A DNA stretch of 64,000 nt from Pseudomonas sp. ACM7 (GCF_004136015.1 NZ_CP024866.1:2068768-2132767); one strand, 5' to 3'. Positions 1 through 9,926 are shown, numbered from the stretch's first letter. A program made the numbers and translations. The notes: a model not told the origin generated them from the letters alone.

Positions 1-1473
1 CGCCACCGCCGTGTACCGATTGCATTACGCATCGCCAGCCATAACGTGATCCTGGTCGCTCTGGCCCTGGTGATCTATGCCTGCGTGATGGGTTTGCAGT
101 TCAAGCAGGCCATGCACGAGCAGGCGGATGCCCTGGGCGAAAGCCTGACCACCCAGACTGCCACGTCCGCCACGGAGCTGTTGGTGTCCAACGACATCCT
201 CAGCCTCAACGTGCTGCTCAACAACCTGACCAAAAACAAGCTGGTGGCTCATGCTGCCATCTACAGCGTGGATAACCGCATCCTCGCCGAAGCCGGTCAG
301 CGCCCCAAGCATAGCCTGCTGGGCGAAGCCGAAGGCATGTACCAGAGCAAGATCACTTTCCAGGATGTGACTGCCGGGCAACTGCGCATCAGCCTGGACA
401 TGGATCAGTTCCAGCAGCCGATGACCATCAGCCTGCAAAGCATGGGCATTTTGAGCGCGATTCTGCTGGCGCTGTCCCTGGCCTTGAGCCTGCGACTGGG
501 TCGGCACATCTCCACGCCGCTGCTGCAATTGCGGGTGTGGCTGCGCCATATCGACGAATACACCCCGGCCACCGAGCGTCAGGATGAGATCGGCGATCTG
601 GCTCGCCAGCTGCACGCCGACTTCGCGCCAGAGCCGGCTGAACCGGAACCCGCTCCCGAGCCTGAATACGACGAAAGCGACTACGAAGACGCCGACGACA
701 ACGAGCCGAGCTTCGAAGTGCGCAACCTGCGGGATCCGAGCTTCGATGAAAGCAAACCTGTGGCCGGCCTCAAGCCTGCGCCGCGGCGCAGTGTCAGCAC
801 CGTTGAAGACGACGATGACGATGATGCGTTTGCCGACTTGCGCGATGAATCGGCCGACGTTGCGCCTAAACCGGTAGCAAAACCGGTGATCTCGAATGTG
901 CCACAGCACAGCGCCGTCCTGGCCGTGCAACTGGGCGCCCAGGATCAGCTGCGTCGTCTGCCTCGCACCCGCCTGGAAGAATTGCTGAAACGCTATCGCG
1001 ATTGCCTTGATCAGGCGGCTTCGCTCTACCAGAGCGAACTGCATACCCTGAACGATGGCAGCACGCTGATGCTGTTCCACACCGAAGACAGCGGCGACGA
1101 CTACCTGACCAACGCCATCTGCTGCGGTGAGTTGTTGCGGGCTCTGGGCCATCAGTTGCAGATCGAAGTTGCGGACAGCGGCATCACCCTGCAGTTGCAG
1201 TTGGGCCTGACGCTGGGTGATGAGCTGTTCGGTCTGAGCCAGATTGACCTGCTGCTGACCGAAACGGCTCAGGATGCGCTGGCGCTGTCGCAACACAGTC
1301 GTAACCTGTTGCTGGTGGAGCGCAAGATCGGTGACGACGCGCTGATCCGCCAGCGCGCACGAATCCGACCGATCGCAAGCCCTGAGGGCGCGTGCTGCGT
1401 GGAGCGGTTGATGGAGCCTTATCCGTCGATGCTGGAGCGGCAACTGGCGCGGATGCATGAGCGTCGGGCGTAA
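1..1473 (+). CDS. AhpA/YtjB (SMP)-type membrane protein with HAMP-like region, 5' end missing
   Basis: The reading frame is open from base 1, so the N-terminus lies outside the window; a GTG at 46 is internal. The visible part starts with a transmembrane helix (codons about 15-35), then a periplasmic segment and a second helix (about 145-165). A HAMP-like stretch follows, ending with QDEIGDLARQL. A very acidic, proline-rich linker (about 210-295) leads to a C-terminal domain of about 175 residues. That domain has the layout of a degenerate class III cyclase (LEELLKRYRDCL, then LNDGSTLMLFH, then a GLTLG strand), but I see no metal-binding aspartate pair. The family is a conserved membrane protein encoded near serB in gamma-proteobacteria; its biochemical function is unknown to me. 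A strong terminator follows 15 bp after the stop. Confidence 0.75.
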   Translation, partial: RHRRVPIALRIASHNVILVALALVIYACVMGLQFKQAMHEQADALGESLTTQTATSATELLVSNDILSLNVLLNNLTKNKLVAHAAIYSVDNRILAEAGQRPKHSLLGEAEGMYQSKITFQDVTAGQLRISLDMDQFQQPMTISLQSMGILSAILLALSLALSLRLGRHISTPLLQLRVWLRHIDEYTPATERQDEIGDLARQLHADFAPEPAEPEPAPEPEYDESDYEDADDNEPSFEVRNLRDPSFDESKPVAGLKPAPRRSVSTVEDDDDDDAFADLRDESADVAPKPVAKPVISNVPQHSAVLAVQLGAQDQLRRLPRTRLEELLKRYRDCLDQAASLYQSELHTLNDGSTLMLFHTEDSGDDYLTNAICCGELLRALGHQLQIEVADSGITLQLQLGLTLGDELFGLSQIDLLLTETAQDALALSQHSRNLLLVERKIGDDALIRQRARIRPIASPEGACCVERLMEPYPSMLERQLARMHERRA

Positions 1474-1487
1474 ATAGCCCCGCTATG

Positions 1488-1525
1488 AAAAAGCCCGCAG
1501 ACGAGTAATCGTCTGCGGGCTTTTT
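1488..1525 (+). terminator. Rho-independent terminator after the AhpA-like gene
   Basis: A perfect 12-bp stem (1493-1504 with 1509-1520) encloses a GTAA loop and is followed by five T. Five A precede the stem, so it could also work in the opposite direction. Confidence 0.9.
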
Positions 1526-1534
1526 GTTGCCCGC

Positions 1535-1621
1535 CTTCGCGAGCAAGCCCGCTCCCACATTTAATCGCATTCCCTCTGAAGGAACTCAATCGAATGTGGG
1601 AGCGGGCTTGCTCGCGAAGGG
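1535..1621. repeat. Inverted REP pair (type 1)
   Basis: Two head-to-head copies of the GAGCAAGCCCGCTCCCACA core are separated by about 30 bp, as in a REPIN doublet. Both copies carry the flanking TTCGC. The pair sits just past the terminator. Confidence 0.9.
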
Positions 1622-1660
1622 GTCAGGACAGGCAACGGAGATTTCCAACCTGCAGAAACA

Positions 1661-1982
1661 ACAAAGCCCGCACATGGCGCAATGCTGTTCACTTTAAGAA
1701 AAGTTTGGGATGGGATGGGGTGGGGTACATATCCATTTCTGCGGTAGCGGCTGCTGGCGGTTTCGCTTTTACAGCGAGTCACTTGGAAATACGGAATGCC
1801 GCCCAACCCCAAGTAACCAAGGGCTCTTGCCCCGCCATTCGGTGCCTCGCTTAGGCTCGGCATGCCCTCACTCCGGCATTGCTCCGGGGGCCCGCCGCCA
1901 TCGGCCATCCATGGCCGGGGGCGGCTACCTCGGCATCCATGCCGAGGTGCCCCCTGCGCAACGCCTGCGTTCGGCCTCTGGA
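1661..1982. repeat. Long intergenic repeat, left copy
   Basis: About 320 bp that reappears in reverse complement at 2140-2452. The shared landmarks, read inward, are CAAAGCCCGC, ATGCTGTTCACTT, GGGGTACATATCC, TTTCTGCGGT, a long block at about 1786-1880 that includes CCAAGTAACCAAGGGCTC, and nested hairpins such as CGGCCATCCATGGCCG. Reading frames across it code for low-complexity Arg/Pro/Gly peptides and are not genes. It resembles the long high-copy intergenic repeats known from the P. fluorescens group. Confidence 0.8.
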
Positions 1983-2040
1983 AAAGGGGCGGCAGATCTG
2001 AAGCCAAAGCAAAGCAACAGCAACGGCAACAGCAAGATCA

Positions 2041-2080
2041 AAAGATCGCAGCCTCGCTTCGCTCGACAGCTCCTACAGGG
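2041..2080. repeat. Single REP of a second type
   Basis: A lone copy of the AGATCGCAGCCTCG...CTCGACAGCTCCTACAGG element. The same element occurs as inverted pairs at 18249-18341 and 59055-59150. Here it lies in the spacer between the two arms of the long inverted repeat. Confidence 0.8.
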
Positions 2081-2139
2081 AAATGCGTTCACTTGGAGTC
2101 AGGCCGGCCGGTAGGCCGCCTCGCTTTGGCGTTTGCGGT

Positions 2140-2452
2140 GCACGCCCCCTCGAGAGGCCGAGTGGAGGTTCTGCGCAGTGGGCAACCCGGCATGGATGCC
2201 GGGTTAGCCGCCCCCGGCCATGGATGGCCGATGGCGGCGGGCCCACGGAGCAGGACCGGAGCGCGGGCATGCCGAGCCTAAGCGAGGCACCGAACGAAAG
2301 GGGCAAGAGCCCTTGGTTACTTGGGGTTGGGCGGCATTCCGTATTTCCAAGTGACCCGCCGTAAGGGCGGAACCCTAGGCCGCCGTGACCGCAGAAACGG
2401 ATATGTACCCCAACCTTAAGTGAACAGCATTACGCACATGGCGGGCTTTGTT
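2140..2452. repeat. Long intergenic repeat, right copy (inverted)
   Basis: This is the reverse-complement partner of 1661-1982. It contains the hairpin CCCGGCATGGATGCCGGG and ends in GGCGGGCTTTGTT. Together the two copies fill nearly all of the 1-kb gap between the AhpA-like gene and the PqiC-like gene. Confidence 0.8.
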
Positions 2453-2469
2453 CTTGGATCAATCCAGGC

Positions 2470-3183
2470 TTAGAACCTGAACACTTCCATATCGGTCCGG
2501 ATCGGCGACGCCATAGGGATCTTCGGCTGTTTCTCTTGCTCGGCTGCCGGTGCCACAGGCTTGGTAGCCGGTTTTTTTGGCGCTTCGGCAATCGGCGGCT
2601 GATTAGCCAGCGGCTTGAGGGCCACCGAAAGCTGCTCGGCCAGACGCTGCAGCAATACACCCTGAGCCTGAACCTGAGCCGCCGTGCCACCGGCATGCTG
2701 TTCCTGCAGGTGAATGATGCGGTTATCACGAACCTGGCCACGACGGTCGATCAGACGCCATTGCGCATCAAGGATCGCCGGTTGCGCCTCACCCGAGTCC
2801 AGGCGAGTAATCGTCAGAAGAACCTGCACATCCGGCCTGAAGCCCACTGTCGCTGGCGCCAGCACTACGCGCTGGCTGTCCAGATGACCGGCGACCTGAC
2901 GCAGCAGCAACTGATCGATATCCGACGACAGGCTACCCGCCCAACGACCATCAACCGACGCTTGCAGGCTGCCATCCGGCTGTCGCTGCAACAACGTTTC
3001 GCGTTGCAGGTAATCAGCGACTGTTACCGGGCCCAGTAATACAGCCATGCCCGCGCTTTGCGCAGGCTGAGCCGGACTTCCGCTGTCCAGCTGATACAGC
3101 GACACCGGTTGGTGAACGCTGCAACCCGCCAGGCCAAGAACGCCAGCGAGCATCAAAATAAAAGGAAGGCGCAGAGCAGTCAT
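2470..3183 (-). CDS. PqiC/YmbA-type (DUF330) ABC-transport auxiliary lipoprotein
   Basis: A 237-residue protein with a short hydrophobic signal and lipobox LAGC, lipidated Cys21. The body fits the PqiC family, outer-membrane lipoproteins that work with MCE-type lipid transporters: YQLDSG near residue 30, a GPVTVADYLQR strand, and a long C-terminal helix LLQRLAEQLSVAL. The last 40 residues are a Pro/Ala/Lys-rich tail. No pqiA or pqiB partner is in the window. It lies 176 bp downstream of parC in the same direction. The family call is fairly secure; its partner is unknown. Confidence 0.8.
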   Translation of the reverse strand: MTALRLPFILMLAGVLGLAGCSVHQPVSLYQLDSGSPAQPAQSAGMAVLLGPVTVADYLQRETLLQRQPDGSLQASVDGRWAGSLSSDIDQLLLRQVAGHLDSQRVVLAPATVGFRPDVQVLLTITRLDSGEAQPAILDAQWRLIDRRGQVRDNRIIHLQEQHAGGTAAQVQAQGVLLQRLAEQLSVALKPLANQPPIAEAPKKPATKPVAPAAEQEKQPKIPMASPIRTDMEVFRF

Positions 3184-3313
3184 CGTCCCATCCAGGTGGT
3201 TGCCACAAGGCTAACCACAGTGAAAATACTCAATAAATATGAAGAACGCTCGGCCACGCCGGCGCTTGAAAGGCCATATCATCCGTGAATATGCGTTCCG
3301 ACTCCAGCGCCAA

Positions 3314-3350
3314 AGCGTCGATCTACGCGTTAAATCGTAGATCGAGCGCT
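3314..3350 (-). other. Hairpin between parC and the PqiC-like gene
   Basis: A 9-bp inverted repeat, CGATCTACG/CGTAGATCG (3319-3327 and 3336-3344), begins about 10 bp past the parC stop. No T-run follows in the minus direction, so I cannot call it an intrinsic terminator. Confidence 0.45.
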
Positions 3351-3359
3351 CTAGGACGC

Positions 3360-5627
3360 TTAATTGAGGTTTTCGACGAGCAGCGCATCTACCCTCTGAA
3401 AGCCACGTGGCAATTTGTTACCACGACGTCCACGCTCACCTTTGTAGTGTTCGAGGTCGTCTGCTTTCAGTGACAAGGTACGTTTTCCGGCCTGCAGCAC
3501 CAATGTGGCGCCATCCGGCAATACGGCGATGTCCGTGACATATTCTTCGCGACTGGCGACACGCTCACCGGAGATCCCGATGATCTTGTTGCCTTTGCCC
3601 TTACCTAATTGTGGCAGATCGCTGATCTTGAAGATCAGCAGGCGACCTTCGGTGGTCACCGAGGCCAGCCAGTTCTGCTCACGATCGGCCACCGGACGCG
3701 GCAGAATCACCTTGGCGTTGTTCGGCAGGCTCAACAGCGCCTTACCCGCCTTGTTCTTGGCCTGCAGGTCTTCACCCTTGACCACAAAACCGTAACCGGC
3801 GTCAGAAGCGATCACGTACAGCGAATCGTCTTCCGGCATCAGCACACATTCAAAGCTCGCCCCTGGTGGCGGCGTCAGACGGCCGGTCAACGGTTCGCCC
3901 TGGCCACGGGCCGATGGCAGCGTGTGCGCGGCCACCGAATAGCTGCGACCGGTGGAATCGATGAACACCGCAAACTGGTTGGAGCGGCCAGGCGCCAAGG
4001 CCTTGAAACCATCCCCGGCCTTGTAGGAAAGCCCGGTGGCGTCGATTTCGTGCCCCTTGGCAGAACGAACCCAACCTTTTTCCGACAGGACGACGGTCAC
4101 TTTCTCGTTCGGCAGCAGATCGTGCTCGGTCAAGGCCTTGGCTTCGGAACGCTCGACGATTGGCGAGCGGCGGTCGTCGCCGTAGGTTTCGGCATCCTTG
4201 ATCAGCTCGGTGCGGACCAGTTTTTTCAGCTTGGTTTCGCTGCCCAGCAGGGCTTGCAGCTTGGCCTGTTCCTTGAGCAGTTCATCCTGCTCGGCACGCA
4301 GCTTCATTTCTTCCAGTCGCGCCAACTGACGCAAACGGGTGTCGAGGATGTAGTCGGCCTGGATTTCGCTCAGGGCGAAACGCTCGATCAGCGCGGCTTT
4401 CGGGTGTTCCTCGGTGCGGATGATGTGAATCACTTCATCCAGGTTGAGGTAGGCAATCAACAAACCGTCCAACAGGTGCAGGCGACGCTCGACCTTGTCG
4501 AGGCGGAATTGCAGGCGACGACGCACGGTGTTGACGCGGAACTCAAGCCATTCCACCAGCAGCGCACGCAGATTTTTCAGCTGCGGCTTGCCGTCGAGGC
4601 CGATGATGTTGATGTTGACCCGGTAGCTCGACTCCAGCTCGGTGCTGGCGAACAGGTGTGTCATTAACGCATCGTGGTCAAAGTTTTTGCGTGCGCCCGG
4701 AATGATCACGATCCGGCACGGGTTTTCGTGGTCGGATTCGTCTCGCAGGTCAGCGATCTGCGGGGCTTTGGACGGTTTGGCCTGCATCATGGCCGCGATC
4801 TGCTCCAGCACCTTGGCGCCGGAGACCTGATGCGGCAGCGCGGTGACAATGATGTCGCCGTCTTCGATGTGGTAGACCGCGCGCATGCGCACCGAGCCCT
4901 TGCCGGTTTCGTAGATTTTCAGCAGATCGGCACGCGGCGTGATGATTTCTGCTTCGGTCGGGTAATCCGGGCCCTGGATGTGTTCGCAGAGCTGTTCGAC
5001 CGTTGCTTTGGGCTCATCGAGTAAACGCACGCACGCTGTTGCGACTTCGCGCAGGTTGTGCGGCGGCACGTCGGTGGCCATGCCCACGGCGATGCCGGTG
5101 GTGCCGTTGAGCAGGATGTTCGGCAAACGCGCCGGCAACACCAGCGGCTCGTCGAGCGTACCGTCGAAGTTCGGCCCCCAGTCCGCGGTGCCCTGGCCCA
5201 GTTCGCTGAGCAGCACTTCGGAATAACGCGACAGCCGCGCTTCGGTGTAACGCATCGCGGCGAAAGACTTGGGATCATCCGGCGCACCCCAGTTACCCTG
5301 GCCGTCGACCAGCGTGTAGCGGTAGCTGAACGGCTGGGCCATCAGGACCATGGCTTCGTAGCAGGCCGAGTCGCCGTGCGGGTGGAATTTACCGAGCACG
5401 TCACCGACGGTACGCGCCGATTTCTTGTGCTTGGAATCGGCGTCCAGCCCCAACTCGCTCATCGCATAGATAATGCGCCGCTGTACCGGTTTCAGGCCGT
5501 CGCCGATATGCGGCAAGGCACGGTCCATGATCACGTACATGGAGTAGTTGAGGTAGGCATTTTCGGTGAAGTCAGCCAGTGACCGGCGTTCTACACCGTC
5601 CAGGCTGAGATCAAGGGAGTCGCTCAT
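3360..5627 (-). CDS. parC: DNA topoisomerase IV subunit A
   Basis: ParC is the DNA-cleaving subunit that, with ParE, unlinks daughter chromosomes. I start it at ATG 5627 ([17 protein letters not shown]) because this gives 755 residues, the usual length; an in-frame ATG at 5690 would add 21 atypical residues overlapping the upstream gene. The active-site tyrosine is Tyr127 ([10 protein letters not shown]). The quinolone-resistance region [11 protein letters not shown] has Ser87 and Glu91, the susceptible-type residues in P. aeruginosa numbering. The C-terminal third is the beta-pinwheel. It starts 7 bp after the protease gene, so it is probably cotranscribed with parE. Confidence 0.97.
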   Translation of the reverse strand: MSDSLDLSLDGVERRSLADFTENAYLNYSMYVIMDRALPHIGDGLKPVQRRIIYAMSELGLDADSKHKKSARTVGDVLGKFHPHGDSACYEAMVLMAQPFSYRYTLVDGQGNWGAPDDPKSFAAMRYTEARLSRYSEVLLSELGQGTADWGPNFDGTLDEPLVLPARLPNILLNGTTGIAVGMATDVPPHNLREVATACVRLLDEPKATVEQLCEHIQGPDYPTEAEIITPRADLLKIYETGKGSVRMRAVYHIEDGDIIVTALPHQVSGAKVLEQIAAMMQAKPSKAPQIADLRDESDHENPCRIVIIPGARKNFDHDALMTHLFASTELESSYRVNINIIGLDGKPQLKNLRALLVEWLEFRVNTVRRRLQFRLDKVERRLHLLDGLLIAYLNLDEVIHIIRTEEHPKAALIERFALSEIQADYILDTRLRQLARLEEMKLRAEQDELLKEQAKLQALLGSETKLKKLVRTELIKDAETYGDDRRSPIVERSEAKALTEHDLLPNEKVTVVLSEKGWVRSAKGHEIDATGLSYKAGDGFKALAPGRSNQFAVFIDSTGRSYSVAAHTLPSARGQGEPLTGRLTPPPGASFECVLMPEDDSLYVIASDAGYGFVVKGEDLQAKNKAGKALLSLPNNAKVILPRPVADREQNWLASVTTEGRLLIFKISDLPQLGKGKGNKIIGISGERVASREEYVTDIAVLPDGATLVLQAGKRTLSLKADDLEHYKGERGRRGNKLPRGFQRVDALLVENLN

Positions 5628-5634
5628 GCGGGCC

Positions 5635-6159
5635 TCATCGGTTCGTTGTCTGGCGCAGCAGCATGGTGCCACCGCGCTGGGTAAATTCAAGTTTGTTCAG
5701 CGCGCTCATTCCGAGCAGCACTTGATGGCCATCCAGGCCTGGCACGACGAGGGCGCGCACATCACGCAGCACAATGTCACCCAGTTGCAGCCGGTCGATG
5801 CGGGTTCGGTAACCCTGGGTGCGACCGTTGGCTGTGCTCAGGGTCACCCCGAAGCCTTTTTCCAGCTTTAGCCGTTCGGCCATTTCCGCCGGGATCGACA
5901 CGTCGGTCGCCCCGGTATCGAGCATGAAATCCACTGGCTGGCCGTTGATCTGGCCGCTGGCGACGAAGTGACCCTGTGTGTTGCTGGCCAGTTTCACTTC
6001 GATAAAACCTTCGCCCTGCTCAGAGCTGACGACAGTGTTGGGGTTCTGCTGACGCGCCTCCCACTGACCGAAAAACCGCGTCGCCAGAAACAGCGCCGCG
6101 CACCAGGCCAGCACCATAAATACCCGACCGGCGCGTTTTCCCGGCGTTTGCTGGCTCAC
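5635..6159 (-). CDS. Membrane-anchored retropepsin-like aspartic protease (TIGR02281-type)
   Basis: A 174-residue protein with one N-terminal transmembrane helix (about residues 12-27) followed by a single retropepsin domain. The catalytic motif is [12 protein letters not shown]; later come the flap-like [10 protein letters not shown] region and the [13 protein letters not shown] strand typical of clan AA proteases. A single domain implies that the active enzyme is a dimer. The ATG overlaps the stop of the upstream gene by 4 bp (ATGA), so the two are translationally coupled between parE and parC. The substrate is unknown. Confidence 0.85.
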   Translation of the reverse strand: MSQQTPGKRAGRVFMVLAWCAALFLATRFFGQWEARQQNPNTVVSSEQGEGFIEVKLASNTQGHFVASGQINGQPVDFMLDTGATDVSIPAEMAERLKLEKGFGVTLSTANGRTQGYRTRIDRLQLGDIVLRDVRALVVPGLDGHQVLLGMSALNKLEFTQRGGTMLLRQTTNR

Positions 6160-7145
6160 GGCTTGGCGCTCCAGCCGCCTTCAGGCGCGGCAAAGCGCCA
6201 GACGATCGGACGTTCCTCGCCATCGGCGCGGGCATCGTTGTTGTTGTCGGTGCCAATCCACGCGCCTTCGGCGTCAACAATCAATGCTTCGGTCAGGCCG
6301 TAAGGATTTGAATAGCGGCGATGCGCCTGCAAGGCTTCATTGGCAAACGACCAGCAGCGCTCGACCTTGGCCGTCACCGAATCACGGCGGCAGATCTGGT
6401 AAGCGTTGCGCTCAAGGGTAAACAGCTTGCCGTTGAACAGCGACAGGTCGGCAAAGTCTCGGGACACTGCTTTGGCTCGGGGAAACTGCGCCGGCTGCAT
6501 TTCTTTCCCGGCTTCGCTCAGCAACACACAGCCACCATCGCAATCCCATACCGTTTGTTTGCGTTTGATCAGCAACAATCCACGACTTTGACGCTCGGCG
6601 GCGAGCCACAATTGATCACCCGCCGGATTGATCGCCAAGCCCTCGAACAACGCATTGAAGTGCAGCAGCATGCCGCTGGCCCGGGCTTCGCGAATCAGAA
6701 TCGGCGAGATCTTCAGCCATGACGATGGCCCAACGGGTGGCACTTGCAGAATCGCAGCATGGGATTCGCTGACGATGTAGCGATTACCGGCGCTGTCGCA
6801 GGTGATGCCTTCAAAATCCAGATCCCCGCCACGAACAAACGACGCCACCCAGGTTCGCGAACGCAAGCCCCAGGGCAAACCGCTGTCTGGCACCGGTGGT
6901 ACGCCGATGCCCACGGTTTCGGCTTGCCATACCTTGTCGCGGGTATCGAGCCGGTAAATCTGATCGTCGTCGCGATCCGACACCGTCCACATATCCTTGC
7001 CACACTGGGCCAGCCCGGACAGGTTGCCGCCGCGCATACCGTCAACGGGATGCTCGGACAACAGGCGCAACTGCGGCACCGGTTCGGCAAACACCGAAAC
7101 CGAGGTCAGAAATAACGCACACGCCAGGGCAAAGCCAACCCGCAT
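6156..7145 (-). CDS. Secreted esterase-like/phytase-like beta-propeller protein
   Basis: A 329-residue protein with a cleavable signal peptide (cut near FAEP, residues 20-23). The rest fits the 'esterase-like activity of phytase' family: GNLSGLAQCG, DLDFEGITCD, FEGLAINPAGDQLWLAAER, and the C-terminal GLTEALIVDAEGAWIGTDN-type repeat with several Asp that could bind calcium. It shares one base with the parE stop and four with the protease start, so it is embedded in the topoisomerase IV operon. An actual enzymatic activity is not shown by the sequence. Confidence 0.78.
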   Translation of the reverse strand: MRVGFALACALFLTSVSVFAEPVPQLRLLSEHPVDGMRGGNLSGLAQCGKDMWTVSDRDDDQIYRLDTRDKVWQAETVGIGVPPVPDSGLPWGLRSRTWVASFVRGGDLDFEGITCDSAGNRYIVSESHAAILQVPPVGPSSWLKISPILIREARASGMLLHFNALFEGLAINPAGDQLWLAAERQSRGLLLIKRKQTVWDCDGGCVLLSEAGKEMQPAQFPRAKAVSRDFADLSLFNGKLFTLERNAYQICRRDSVTAKVERCWSFANEALQAHRRYSNPYGLTEALIVDAEGAWIGTDNNNDARADGEERPIVWRFAAPEGGWSAKP

Positions 7146-9049
7146 CAGCCAAGAACCTCGGCCAGGTTGCCTTTGGATTCCAACCAGGATTTGCGGTCAC
7201 CGGCGCGTTTCTTCGCCAGCAGCATGTCCATCATTTCCGAGGTCGCTTCGAAATCGTCCAGCGTCAGCTGCACCAGACGCCGAGTGTTCGGGTCCATGGT
7301 GGTTTCGCGCAGCTGCGGCGGGTTCATTTCACCCAGACCTTTGAATCGTGTGACCTGCGGCTTGCCGCGTTTCTTCTCGGCCACCAGACGATCGAGGATG
7401 CCATCGCGTTCGGCTTCGTCCAGGGCGTAGTAAATCTCTTTACCCAGGTCGATACGGTACAACGGCGGCATCGCGACGTAGACGTGACCGGCATCCACCA
7501 ACGGGCGGAAATGCTGGACGAACAACGCGCACAGCAACGTGGCGATGTGCAGACCGTCGGAGTCGGCGTCGGCGAGGATGCAGATCTTGCCGTAACGCAA
7601 CTGAGCGATGTCCGCCGAGCCCGGATCGACACCGATGGCCACGGCGATGTTGTGCACTTCCTGGCTGGCCAGCACTTCGCTGCCGTCGACTTCCCAGGTG
7701 TTCAGAATCTTGCCGCGCAACGGCAGGATCGCTTGAAATTCTTTATCCCGTGCCTGCTTGGCCGAACCGCCGGCGGAATCACCTTCCACCAGGAACAGCT
7801 CGGAACGCATCGGGTCTTGCCCGGCGCAGTCGGCGAGTTTGCCCGGCAATGCCGGCCCGGCGGTGATGCGCTTGCGCTCGACCTTTTTGCTGGCCTTGAG
7901 GCGACGGCCGGCGTTGTTGATCGCCAGTTCCGCCAGCAGCATGCCGGTTTCCGGGTTGGCGTTGAGCCACAGGCTGAAGGCATCTTTGACCACACCGGAA
8001 ACGAATGCAGCCGCTTCACGGGACGACAGGCGCTCTTTGGTCTGGCCGGAGAATTGCGGCTCCTGCATCTTCATCGACAGCACGAAAGCGATACGTTCCC
8101 AGACGTCTTCCGGCGCCAGTTTCACGCCACGAGGCAGCAGGCTGCGGAATTCGCAGAATTCGCGCATGGCATCGAGCAAGCCCTGACGCAGACCGTTGAC
8201 GTGGGTACCGCCCTGCGCCGTCGGGATCAGGTTGACGTAGCTTTCCTGCACGCTGTCGCCACCTTCCGGCAACCACAGCAGGGCCCAATCGACCGCTTCT
8301 TTGTTACCGGCCAGGCTGCCGCAGAACGGCTCGTCCGGCAGGCGTTCGAATCCGTTGACCGCGTCCACCAGGTAGGAGCGCAGGCCGTCTTCGTAATGCC
8401 ATTCGACTTTCTCGCCGGTGGCCTTGTCTTCAAAACTGACCAGCAGCCCCGGGCACAGAACGGCCTTGGCCTTGAGCACGTGCTTGAGTCGGCTGATGGA
8501 GAATTTCGGCGAGTCGAAGTATTTCGGGTCCGGCGCGAAGAATACGCTGGTACCCGTGTTGCGCTTGCCGACGGTACCAATGATTTCCAGCTCGGTTTTC
8601 TTGTAACCGTCGGCGAAGGTCATCTGGTATTCGTTGCCGTCACGCTTGACGCGTACCCGGACTTCGTTCGACAAGGCGTTGACCACGGAAATACCCACCC
8701 CGTGCAGACCGCCGGAGAACTGGTAGTTCTTGTTGGAAAACTTGCCGCCCGCGTGGAGCTTGGTGAGGATCAGCTCGACGCCCGACACGCCTTCTTCGGC
8801 GTGGATATCCACCGGCATGCCGCGGCCGTCATCGCTGACTTCCAGGGAGTGATCGGCGTGCAGGATGACCTGCACCGAGGTCGCGTGCCCGGCCAAGGCT
8901 TCGTCGACGCTGTTGTCGATGACTTCCTGGGCGAGGTGGTTCGGCCGACTGGTGTCGGTGTACATGCCGGGGCGTTTGCGCACCGGGTCGAGGCCCGAGA
9001 GGACTTCGATGGCGTCTGCGTTATAAGAGCTAGCGCTGGGAGTGGCCAT
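7145..9049 (-). CDS. parE: DNA topoisomerase IV subunit B
   Basis: A 634-residue GHKL-type ATPase subunit of topoisomerase IV. It shows the ATP-site residues NSVDEALAG and DDGRGMPVD, the lid GGLHGVGISVVNALS, and the TOPRIM motifs EGDSAGGSA and DADSDG that bind the catalytic metal. Its length is that of ParE (about 630), not GyrB (about 800), and parC lies two genes downstream, which settles the paralogue. The order parE, esterase-like, protease, parC matches P. aeruginosa as I recall it. Confidence 0.97.
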   Translation of the reverse strand: MATPSASSYNADAIEVLSGLDPVRKRPGMYTDTSRPNHLAQEVIDNSVDEALAGHATSVQVILHADHSLEVSDDGRGMPVDIHAEEGVSGVELILTKLHAGGKFSNKNYQFSGGLHGVGISVVNALSNEVRVRVKRDGNEYQMTFADGYKKTELEIIGTVGKRNTGTSVFFAPDPKYFDSPKFSISRLKHVLKAKAVLCPGLLVSFEDKATGEKVEWHYEDGLRSYLVDAVNGFERLPDEPFCGSLAGNKEAVDWALLWLPEGGDSVQESYVNLIPTAQGGTHVNGLRQGLLDAMREFCEFRSLLPRGVKLAPEDVWERIAFVLSMKMQEPQFSGQTKERLSSREAAAFVSGVVKDAFSLWLNANPETGMLLAELAINNAGRRLKASKKVERKRITAGPALPGKLADCAGQDPMRSELFLVEGDSAGGSAKQARDKEFQAILPLRGKILNTWEVDGSEVLASQEVHNIAVAIGVDPGSADIAQLRYGKICILADADSDGLHIATLLCALFVQHFRPLVDAGHVYVAMPPLYRIDLGKEIYYALDEAERDGILDRLVAEKKRGKPQVTRFKGLGEMNPPQLRETTMDPNTRRLVQLTLDDFEATSEMMDMLLAKKRAGDRKSWLESKGNLAEVLG

Positions 9050-9103
9050 GGGGTCTCGTCGTCCGCCTGAAAAAAGAGTGTTCTGTGAAAAAGAGGCGAT
9101 GGT

Positions 9104-9712
9104 TCACAGTGCTGTGAAATCAATCGCCTGATACAAATCTGCGCCGATGCTGGCAAAGCTCAACATTGCCGGAAGTTGCGCGGCAAAACCCTGGAAACTA
9201 TGGTCGCCGCCGGCCTGGATGCGCAAGGCACAGGCCCGGTAGTACTGCTGGGCGAGGCGATAGTCCAGCGTTTCGTCGCCGGTCTGCAACCACACCTGAT
9301 ACCGCTGCGGGTCCTGGGGCGCCGGCACTTCCAGCTCGGCCAGGGCCGTCACGTGGTCGTGGGTCAACTCCCAGGCCTCATCGGTATACAGGTTTTTCTG
9401 CGTCCCCAGATACCCGTCGAACATCCGGTGCGGACTGACGGCAGGGTTGATCAACAGGGCCTTGAGGCCATGGCGCTCGGCCAAGTGAGTCGCATAGTAG
9501 CCGCCGAGTGAGCTGCCGACCAGCAGTGGCCGCCCAAGCTCCTCAATCGCCTTGTTTAGCTGACCGATGGCCTCACGCGGATGGTGATGCAAGGCCGGGA
9601 CGCGCAACTGATCGCTCAAGCCCAGACGTTCCATCACATTGATCAACTGACAGGCCTTTTTGGAGGCAGGCGCGCTGTTGAAACCGTGGATATATAGGAT
9701 CGAACCGGACAT
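9104..9712 (-). CDS. yqiA: YqiA-type alpha/beta-hydrolase (esterase)
   Basis: A 202-residue hydrolase beginning MSGSILYIHGFNSAP. The oxyanion strand is followed by the nucleophile elbow GSSLGGYYA, and QAGGDHSFQGF supplies the catalytic His. The frame is open further upstream to 9952, but that part runs through a REP pair and encodes repeat-derived peptide, so I reject it. The E. coli order nudF-yqiB-cpdA-yqiA-parE is kept here, supporting the name. It lies 54 bp upstream of parE. Confidence 0.9.
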   Translation of the reverse strand: MSGSILYIHGFNSAPASKKACQLINVMERLGLSDQLRVPALHHHPREAIGQLNKAIEELGRPLLVGSSLGGYYATHLAERHGLKALLINPAVSPHRMFDGYLGTQKNLYTDEAWELTHDHVTALAELEVPAPQDPQRYQVWLQTGDETLDYRLAQQYYRACALRIQAGGDHSFQGFAAQLPAMLSFASIGADLYQAIDFTAL

Positions 9713-9804
9713 TTGAGCTCCCTGTGCGTCGGGTAAAGAGGCGCAGTTTACAGGGAGTCGAGTGGATCGGGGATATCCTCGGAATTCAAGGCGCCTGCAC
9801 TGAC

Positions 9805-9903
9805 GCCTTCGCGAGCAAGCCCGCTCCCACATTGGATCTCGGGTGCTCACAAATCTTATGTACGCTGCAGATCTCCTGTGGGAGCGGGCTTGCTCGCGAA
9901 GGC
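9805..9903. repeat. Inverted REP pair (type 1)
   Basis: Two inverted GAGCAAGCCCGCTCCCACA copies, each flanked by CCTTCGC, about 45 bp apart. They lie between cpdA and yqiA in the middle of a conserved operon. Confidence 0.9.
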
Positions 9904-9926
9904 CGCACTTCGGTCTTTCTGAGTGA

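Noticed and set aside
1561..2364. Several overlapping 77-148-codon frames in the long repeats, on both strands
   Set aside because: The same Arg/Pro/Gly-rich peptides are read from both arms of a non-coding repeat; no start signals.
6896..9070. Long plus-strand open frame antisense to parE (724 codons)
   Set aside because: It mirrors the well-supported parE gene; in GC-rich DNA the antisense frame lacks stops. No SD and no recognisable domain.
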